Shown piece by piece: positions 23,267-28,351 of a stretch of DNA of 28,351 nucleotides. Under the pieces are notes generated by a model, which was not told where the DNA came from, made no database searches, and worked only from the letters and a program-made list of their open reading frames with translations. This DNA is from Palsa-883 sp035486355 (GTDB lineage Bacteria > Pseudomonadota > Alphaproteobacteria > Acetobacterales > Acetobacteraceae): contig DATHNE010000230.1 in the NCBI GenBank assembly GCA_035486355.1, positions 1 to 28,351 of the forward strand, in the 5' to 3' direction. Position 1 is the first letter of the stretch, and each line of letters begins with the position of its first letter. The position numbers were made by a program, and so were the translations under genes.

Positions 23267-24823
23267 GTGGCGAACGCCGCCGACACGTCGCCGGACCACG
23301 TGCCGCATCGCGCGATGATCACCGTCTGCGCGATCGGGGCGACGATCCTGCAATCGCTCGATCAGACCATCGCGAATGTCGCGCTGCCGTACATGCAGGG
23401 CAGCTTCTCGGCGAGCTATGACGAGATCACCTGGGTCCTGACATCCTACATCACTGCCGCGGCGATCATGACCGCGCCGGTGGCGTGGTTGGCGACGCGA
23501 TTCGGGCGCAAGCGACTGTTCGTCACCTGCATCGTCGGGTTCACGCTGGCCTCGATGCTGTGCGGCGCGGCGCAGTCGTTGCAGCAGATCGTGCTGTTTC
23601 GGCTGCTGCAGGGCATGTTCAGCGCGGCGCTGGTGCCGCTGTCGCAGACCATCCTGCTGGACATCTACCCGCCGCAGCGGCGCGGCTTCTCCATGGCGAT
23701 CTGGGGCACCGGCGTGATGATCGGGCCGATCATGGGGCCGACGCTGGGCGGCTACCTGACCGAGACGCTGGACTGGCGCTACGTGTTCTACATCAACCTG
23801 CCGTTCGGGCTGCTGGCTGTGACCGGGCTGCTGATCTGCCTGCCGGACACGCGAGGCCAGAGCCGGTTGCGGTTCGATTGGGTGGGGTTCGCAGCGTTGG
23901 CGCTGGGCATCGGCGCGTTGCAGTTGATGCTGGACCGCGGGCAGGACCAGGACTGGTTCAGCGCACGCGAGATCATTATCGAGGCGGTGCTGGCCGGGCT
24001 GGGGTTCTACCTGTTCATCGTACACGTGATCTGCGCCAAGCGGCCGCTGATCCGGCCGGTGCTATTCAAGGACCGCAACTTCACGGCCGGGCTGGGGATG
24101 ATGTTCTGCACCGGTACCATTCTGGTCTCGTCACTGGCGCTGATGACGCCGTGGCTGCAAGTGCTGAGCAACTATCCGGTGGCAACGGCAGGGTTGGTAA
24201 TGGCGCCGCGCGGCATCGGTAACCTGGCGACGATCGTGCTGGGTGGGCGGATCTCCGGGCGGATCGATCCGCGCTACCTGGTGGGCACCGGGCTGCTGAT
24301 GACCTGCGTGTCGTTCTGGCTGATGACGGGGTGGACGCCGGATGTATCGCAGGGGGAGCTGATCACGGCGATCGTCATCCAGGGGGCGGGGCTGGGGCTG
24401 GTGTTCACGCCGCTGCAACTGGTGGCGTTCACCACGCTGGCGCCGTCGCTGCGCACCGAGGGGGCGTCGCTGTTCGCGCTGGGGCGGAACATCGGCGCGG
24501 CGATCGGCGTGTCAGTGACATCGTCATTGCTGGCGCATAATGCGCAGGGGTTGCACGAGGTGATCGGCGGGTCGGTGTCGCCGTTCAATCGGGCGTTACA
24601 GGCGCTGAGCCCAGCCGCGCACCGGATGCTCGATCCGATGGCGCATCGGGGCGCGGCCGTGCTGGATCAGGTGATCAATCAGCAGGCGCAGATTATTGCG
24701 TATGTGGATGACTATGTGCTGATGATCTGCACGACGCTGCCGGCGCTGTTGCTGTTGTTGCTGATGCGTCGGCCGCGGTTGGTGGGGACACGCTCGGAGT
24801 CGCGGGAGGTGGTGGCGGAGTAG
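23267..24823 (+). CDS. MFS transporter, DHA2 (EmrB-like, 14 membrane spans) drug exporter
   Basis: The 518-residue inner-membrane protein follows the DHA2 pattern: ATILQSLDQTIANVALPYMQ (motif D1 region), WLATRFGRKRLFVTC (motif A), FRLLQGMFSAALVPLSQTIL (motif B), GTGVMIGPIMGPTLGGYL (motif C) and about 14 hydrophobic spans. EmrB-like members export drugs or other amphiphiles with proton exchange, commonly with an EmrA periplasmic adaptor and an outer-membrane channel; neither gene adjoins here. GTG 23267 is chosen as it gives a normal hydrophilic N-terminus; ATG 23315 would start directly in the first span. It shares its type with the transporter cut by the right window edge, but the two are separated by a different operon. 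Confidence 0.9.
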   Translation: MANAADTSPDHVPHRAMITVCAIGATILQSLDQTIANVALPYMQGSFSASYDEITWVLTSYITAAAIMTAPVAWLATRFGRKRLFVTCIVGFTLASMLCGAAQSLQQIVLFRLLQGMFSAALVPLSQTILLDIYPPQRRGFSMAIWGTGVMIGPIMGPTLGGYLTETLDWRYVFYINLPFGLLAVTGLLICLPDTRGQSRLRFDWVGFAALALGIGALQLMLDRGQDQDWFSAREIIIEAVLAGLGFYLFIVHVICAKRPLIRPVLFKDRNFTAGLGMMFCTGTILVSSLALMTPWLQVLSNYPVATAGLVMAPRGIGNLATIVLGGRISGRIDPRYLVGTGLLMTCVSFWLMTGWTPDVSQGELITAIVIQGAGLGLVFTPLQLVAFTTLAPSLRTEGASLFALGRNIGAAIGVSVTSSLLAHNAQGLHEVIGGSVSPFNRALQALSPAAHRMLDPMAHRGAAVLDQVINQQAQIIAYVDDYVLMICTTLPALLLLLLMRRPRLVGTRSESREVVAE

Positions 24824-24831
24824 ATCGAGCT

Positions 24832-24953
24832 CACCTCTCCCGCTTACGAGAGAGGTCGCGGAGCGCGGAGACGCGGGTGAGGGCGGCGCACGCGGCACCA
24901 CCCTCACCCGGCATCGCTTCGCTTGCCGACCTCTCCCGCGAGAGCGGCAGAGG
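24832..24953. repeat. REP-like inverted pair between convergent genes
   Basis: Two copies of the repeat seen at 13401 and 27962 face each other: CCTCTCCCGCTTACGAGAGAG (first arm of the left unit, written to 24852) and GCGGGTGAGGG, then CCCTCACCCGGCATCGCTTC and GCCGACCTCTCCCGC. The unit can fold into a long hairpin and separates the ends of the MFS gene and the binding-protein gene, so it may act as a two-way terminator or boundary. Confidence 0.78.
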
Positions 24954-24959
24954 CGTACG

Positions 24960-25817
24960 TTAGCCGCGTGCCGTCCACAGCTCCCGCATCACCGCGGGCG
25001 CCGCGGTAGGATCGATACCGCGCGAGCGCAGGAATGCCTCGTAGAACTCCTGCGTCTGACCGGTGACGTAATAGAAGTCGAGCGCCAGGCCCAACCAGTC
25101 GCGCCAGGTCTTGTCGGTCTCGCGCCGCACACCGGCCGAGGTCGTGGACGCACGGATCGGTTCCGGCAGCACCACCTTGCCCATGCCCACACGGTGCTGC
25201 TGCAACACCAGCGCCGGATGATACAGGCAGACCGCGTCGACATGGCCGGACTGGAACGCCAGGATCGATTGGTCGTTGGTGGGGAAGCGTTCGATATGCG
25301 CGTGCGGCAGGCGCGCGGTCACGTCGCGATCGGGCGCGGTACCGAGCGTCACAGCGATGCGGATGTCGGGCTTGTCGAGATCGGCCCAGTGCTTCGCCTC
25401 CAGCCCATCGCGCACCAGCAGGCCCTGCGCGTAGTAGAAGAACGGCTGCACGGGAAAATCGACCGACAGTGCGCGTTGCGGGGTCGCATCGAGCACGAAC
25501 ATGACATCGAACTGATCGGCCTGCAGACCTGCGACGGCGGTGCCCCAACTGGTCTCCACCGGGGTCAGCTTCACATCCATCGCGGCGGCGATGGCCTGGC
25601 CGGCGGCGAAGCCGATGCCGCTCCACGCGCCCGACGCGGGGTCCTTGTAGAACCATGGTTCACCCGACGTCACACCGATGCGCAGCTCCCTGTCGCCGCG
25701 GATCCGCTCCCAGGTGCTGGTGGCCTCGGCGGCGGCGCGCGTGCTGGCGAGCGCCGCGGCAGCGCCGGCAACGCCTAGGCCGAGGGCAGCGCGCCGCTGC
25801 CAGGTTGCTTCGATCAT
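24960..25817 (-). CDS. Family-3 extracellular solute-binding protein (amino-acid type), orphan
   Basis: The 285-residue protein starts at ATG 25817 (GGGGGA six bases ahead) with an export signal, WQRRAALGLGVAGAAAALAS, that has a twin-Arg and could use the Tat route. The mature part shows the family-3 binding fold: LRIGVTSGEPWFYKDPASG, GIGFAAGQAIAAAMDVKLTP, VLDATPQRALSVDFPVQPFF (with the TxxR-type ligand contact) and SGHVDAVCLYHPA. Members bind amino acids, opines or small organic acids in the periplasm. No permease or ATPase gene is nearby, so it may use a transporter encoded elsewhere, or act as a sensor. It is divergent from the enolase-like/aminotransferase gene pair, with an 86-base gap that must hold the promoters of both. 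Confidence 0.88.
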   Translation of the reverse strand: MIEATWQRRAALGLGVAGAAAALASTRAAAEATSTWERIRGDRELRIGVTSGEPWFYKDPASGAWSGIGFAAGQAIAAAMDVKLTPVETSWGTAVAGLQADQFDVMFVLDATPQRALSVDFPVQPFFYYAQGLLVRDGLEAKHWADLDKPDIRIAVTLGTAPDRDVTARLPHAHIERFPTNDQSILAFQSGHVDAVCLYHPALVLQQHRVGMGKVVLPEPIRASTTSAGVRRETDKTWRDWLGLALDFYYVTGQTQEFYEAFLRSRGIDPTAAPAVMRELWTARG

Positions 25818-25891
25818 TCTCAGTCCCCCAAGAGTGGTTGTGGTGTTTGCCATGTGGCGATACGAACCCGGGCCTCTTAGCCGAAGACGTC

Positions 25892-25896
25892 AGGAG
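25892..25896 (+). promoter_or_regulatory. Ribosome-binding site pointing to a CTG start
   Basis: AGGAG is followed seven bases later by CTG 25904-25906, exactly where family members begin (residues MRIAGITSFDF). No ATG or GTG in frame lies nearby; TTG codons at 25838 and 25847 have no such site. Confidence 0.5.
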
Positions 25897-25903
25897 ACGC
25901 ACG

Positions 25904-27022
25904 CTGCGGATCGCCGGCATCACCAGCTTCGACTTCCACCGCGTGCTGGACGGGCGGTCGTGGAACCCGGCCTGGCGCTGGCGGGAACGGCGCGTGCCGC
26001 TGGTGTGCATCGTCACCGATGACGGAATTTGCGGCATCGGTGAGGGCTGGTCGTTGGACAACGACACGGCGCCGTTCCACGTACACCTCGCGAAGGTCGC
26101 GCCGGCGTTGTTGGGCGAGGATGCGGGCGCGATCGCCACGATCCATGCCAGGCTGTGGTCGGAGGCTGGGTGGGCAGATGCCGCGGTGGCCAGTGCGATC
26201 GATGTGGCGCTCTGGGACGCGCGCGCGCGCGCGCAGGGCGTGAAGCTGTGCGCATTGATCGGAGCGGCGAGCCGGCCCGTGCCGGTCTACGCGAGTGGCG
26301 GGCTCTACGCCGACGGTCAGACATTGCCGGAGCTGGCCGACGCATTTCGCGGCTACGTCGCGCAGGGGTTCCGTGCGGTAAAGCTGAAGATCGGGGCGCA
26401 TGGGCGGAAGGATGACCTCGCGCGTGTGGCCGCGGTACGTGCAGCTGTGGGGCCGGACGTGCCGATCATCGTCGACGCGCTGGGATGTCTGCCGCCCGGC
26501 GACGCGGTGTTGTGGCTCCCTCCCCTCGCCGCCTTCGGCGTGACAGCGATCCAGGCGCCGTTGCCGAGCACCGACATCGCCGGACTTGCGTCACTCCAGG
26601 CGCACGGACCGTTGGCAGTGATCGCCGGAGAAGCGGAATTCCGACACGCCGTGTTGCACGACCTGATGCGGCAGCACGCGGTTAGTTTGTTGCAGATTTG
26701 TATCTGTCTCTGCGGCGGCATCACCGGAGCGCTGCGACTGGCGGCATTGGCGCGAGAGTGCGGCATCGGCATCACGCCGCAATGCCACGGCACCGCCGTG
26801 CTGCAAGCGGCCAGCCTGCATCTGGGTACGGGCTGCGACACGGTGACGACCGTCGAGTATCACATGTTTCACGCGCATCTTCACGCAGTGCTGCCGGACA
26901 GCATGCAGCACCCTATCGACGGGTGTATGCAGCTCGGCGCGCAGCCTGGTCTCGGCATCGACGCGGCGGCGCTGTTTGCCAATATCGACGGCACGCTGCA
27001 CACCATCACGACCATCGCCTGA
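25904..27022 (+). CDS. Enolase-superfamily protein with a degenerate active site
   Basis: The 372-residue protein matches mandelate racemase/muconate lactonizing enzymes throughout: GICGIGEGWS, SAIDVALWDARARAQGVKL, LYADGQTLPELA, FRAVKLKIGAHG (KxK at 160-162), IIVDALG (Asp191), and CGGITGALRLAALARECGIG. However, the second metal ligand, normally Glu in a WxEEP segment, is Gln217 in TAIQAPLP. The usual Asp of LQPD is missing (LLQICICLCGG), and the SPHG histidine region reads TPQCHG. Glu243 (IAGEAEF) remains. The start is probably CTG 25904. It is followed after 25 bases by a class-IV aminotransferase gene. Either it uses an altered metal site or it is no longer a normal enolase-type enzyme; the gene itself is intact. 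Confidence 0.85.
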   Translation: MRIAGITSFDFHRVLDGRSWNPAWRWRERRVPLVCIVTDDGICGIGEGWSLDNDTAPFHVHLAKVAPALLGEDAGAIATIHARLWSEAGWADAAVASAIDVALWDARARAQGVKLCALIGAASRPVPVYASGGLYADGQTLPELADAFRGYVAQGFRAVKLKIGAHGRKDDLARVAAVRAAVGPDVPIIVDALGCLPPGDAVLWLPPLAAFGVTAIQAPLPSTDIAGLASLQAHGPLAVIAGEAEFRHAVLHDLMRQHAVSLLQICICLCGGITGALRLAALARECGIGITPQCHGTAVLQAASLHLGTGCDTVTTVEYHMFHAHLHAVLPDSMQHPIDGCMQLGAQPGLGIDAAALFANIDGTLHTITTIA

Positions 27023-27047
27023 CGACTCTGACAGAAGGACACCTCGC

Positions 27048-27950
27048 ATGGCGGGCAGCCAGGACATCATCGAAGATCCGCGGAACGCGTCAGTCCGCGT
27101 CTGGATCAATGGACGCCTAGTGTCGCGCGCCGAGGCGATGGTGTCGGTGTTTGACGGCGGTTTCATTGCGGGCGACGGCGTGTGGGAAGGGCTGCGGCTG
27201 ATCAAAGGGCGTCTGCTGTTCGCCGAGGAACATCTCGACCGGCTATTCGCCGGCGCGCATGCGATCGACCTCGACGTCGGGATGACCAAGGCTGAGCTGC
27301 GCGCCGCACTGGAAGCCACTTGCCGTGGCAATGATATGCATGATGGTGTGCATATCCGCCTGATGGTGACGCGCGGGATGAAGCGTACGCCAAGCCAGGA
27401 TCCGCGTCAGGCGATCGGGCCAGCCACCGTGGTGATCGTCGCGGAGCACAAGCTGCCGCCAGCGACGTTGGGATCGGCGGGGCTGTCGCTGCTCACCTCC
27501 ACCATCCGCTGCACCCGGCCAGATCAGTTCGATATGCGATTGAATTCGCATAGCCGCCTGAACCTGATCCTGGCGCTGATCCAGGCCTACAAGGCGGGCG
27601 CGGATGAGGCGCTGATGCTGGATGATGCCGGTTTTGTCGCGAGCTGCAATGCGACCAATTTCTTCTGCGTGCGCGATGGCGTGGTGCTGACCTCGAGTGG
27701 GCACAACTGCTTCAACGGCATCACCCGGGCGAAGGTGGTCATGCTGTGTGAGCAGACGGGGATCCCACTACGGCTTGGGAACTTCACGCTGCTGGATGTG
27801 TACGCGGCGGAGGAGGCATTCGTGAGCGGCACGTTCGGTGGCGTGACGCCGGTGCGAGCGATTGATGGGCGGCTGCTGAACGGGCCGCTGCCGGGGCCGA
27901 TCACGACACGGCTGCGGATGCTTTATGCGGAGCTGACGGGGTTGTCGTAG
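27048..27950 (+). CDS. Class-IV aminotransferase-family protein lacking the usual PLP lysine
   Basis: The 300-residue protein has the fold of branched-chain/D-amino-acid aminotransferases: VSVFDGGFIAGDGVWEGLR, LFAEEHLDRLFAGA, GADEALMLDDAGFVASCNAT, NFFCVRDGVVLTSSG, NGITRAKVV and AFVSGTFGGVTPVRAIDGR. Relatives hold PLP through a Lys in an IKSxNYLxNxLA segment; the matching part here is DMRLNSHSRLNLILALIQA, with Asn166 in that place and no other Lys nearby. ATG 27048 has AAGGA eight bases ahead. It lies 25 bases after the enolase-like gene in the same transcript. If PLP is not bound covalently, the protein may bind PLP loosely, use another residue or have a different reaction. A related subfamily with SHSK at this place may exist, so the alignment needs a structure. 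Confidence 0.85.
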   Translation: MAGSQDIIEDPRNASVRVWINGRLVSRAEAMVSVFDGGFIAGDGVWEGLRLIKGRLLFAEEHLDRLFAGAHAIDLDVGMTKAELRAALEATCRGNDMHDGVHIRLMVTRGMKRTPSQDPRQAIGPATVVIVAEHKLPPATLGSAGLSLLTSTIRCTRPDQFDMRLNSHSRLNLILALIQAYKAGADEALMLDDAGFVASCNATNFFCVRDGVVLTSSGHNCFNGITRAKVVMLCEQTGIPLRLGNFTLLDVYAAEEAFVSGTFGGVTPVRAIDGRLLNGPLPGPITTRLRMLYAELTGLS

Positions 27951-27961
27951 CGGCGGCGAGC

Positions 27962-28017
27962 ACCCTCACCCGGCATCGCTGCGCTCGCCGACCTCTCCCG
28001 CACGGCGGGGAGAGGTG
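27962..28017. repeat. REP-like repeat between convergent genes
   Basis: CCCTCACCCGGCATCGCTGC, GCTCGCCGACC and a hairpin ACCTCTCCCG/CGGGGAGAGGT (27991-28016) repeat the unit found at 13401 and 24832. It sits between the aminotransferase stop and the end of the convergent transporter gene, where it could stop transcription from both sides. Confidence 0.78.
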
Positions 28018-28028
28018 TGTGGTTCACG

Positions 28029-28351
28029 TCAGTGCGCGGCGCCGCCCTGCGCGGTGCCTTTGCGCAGCAGCGCGATGGCCGCAGCGGCGAGCAGCAGCAC
28101 CGCACCCAGCAACCCGAAACTGTCGCTGTAGCCCATGATCACCGACTGGATCTGGATCGAACGGCCGACCGCGATCACTGCGCTGTGCATCGCAGCCGCC
28201 GGATCGGCGAGGCCGTGCGTCATGAAGTACTGCTGCATCTCACCCAGCCGCTCCCGCGTCGCCGGCTGAAGCAGCGAGACATGCTGGTTGATGATGAAGG
28301 AGTGATACTGCTCGCGCTTGGTGTAGAAGGTCTCCAGCATCGCGGTGCCGA
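28029..28351 (-). CDS. MFS transporter, DHA2 type, C-terminal part (runs off the right edge)
   Basis: The last 107 or so residues of a DHA2-type transporter are visible, ending at TGA 28029-28031; the start is beyond the window. The part includes the periplasmic stretch YTKREQYHSFIINQHVSLLQ, then VIAVGRSIQIQSVIMGYSDS, the last span FGLLGAVLLLAAAAIALL and a short basic tail RKGTAQGGAAH. This pattern (HSxIxxHV, then MGYxDxF) is common at the end of EmrB-like exporters of the DHA2 group. It is a different protein from the transporter at 23267. Confidence 0.85.
   Translation of the reverse strand, partial: GTAMLETFYTKREQYHSFIINQHVSLLQPATRERLGEMQQYFMTHGLADPAAAMHSAVIAVGRSIQIQSVIMGYSDSFGLLGAVLLLAAAAIALLRKGTAQGGAAH

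Noticed and set aside
23099..24025. A 308-codon minus-strand frame across the MFS start
   Set aside because: Gln/Arg/His-rich shadow of the transporter; no conserved features.

Overview
The window is GC-rich, densely coded, bacterial chromosomal DNA. LpxI instead of LpxH, a KLSKR-type glutamyl-tRNA synthetase, many catabolic operons with lone or ABC-type binding proteins, and palindromic repeats of the kind common in alphaproteobacteria together suggest a Rhodospirillales/Acetobacteraceae-like alphaproteobacterium. This placement is inferred from gene content; there is no rRNA in the window.

Layout. 1-520: the 3' end of an IS630-type transposase abuts a monooxygenase gene that has lost its start. 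735-1987 (minus): lpxI and gloA, translationally coupled. 2328-12005 (minus): a nine-gene operon with very tight gene junctions. In transcription order it encodes a NitT/TauT-type ABC importer (ATPase, permease, binding protein), an enolase-superfamily enzyme, an MmgE/PrpD protein, a TcuA-like flavoprotein dehydrogenase, an isocitrate lyase/PEP mutase-family protein and an aconitase-type LeuC/LeuD pair. It is divergent from an IclR-family regulator (12193-13014), and the space between them holds three phased GTTCCA/TGGAAC half-sites. 13541-14938: gltX. 15161-16003: a small sulfotransferase, convergent with a second catabolic operon (16000-19653, minus: SDR dehydrogenase, carboxymuconolactone-decarboxylase-like protein, cupin, GMC oxidoreductase). 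19793-21029: a glycosyltransferase pseudogene with a frameshift and an amber stop. 21134-22822: gamma-glutamyltransferase. 23267-24823: a DHA2-type MFS exporter. 24960-25817 (minus): an orphan family-3 binding protein, divergent from an enolase-superfamily gene and a class-IV aminotransferase gene (25904-27950), both of which lack residues expected in their active sites. 28029-end (minus): the C-terminus of another DHA2 transporter.

The best candidate for an undescribed system is the IclR-linked operon. Its enzymes read like a pathway for an imported branched di- or tricarboxylic acid: dehydrogenate, hydrate and isomerise, then split. The chemistry resembles the tricarballylate (Tcu), methylcitrate (Prp) and dimethylmalate (Dmd/Dml) routes, but the gene combination is different and there is no synthase. 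The lyase-family member lacks the usual catalytic cysteine. Substrate and product are not known; the order of reactions is inference.

Several intergenic stretches carry palindromic REP-like elements, mostly at gene ends and between convergent genes.
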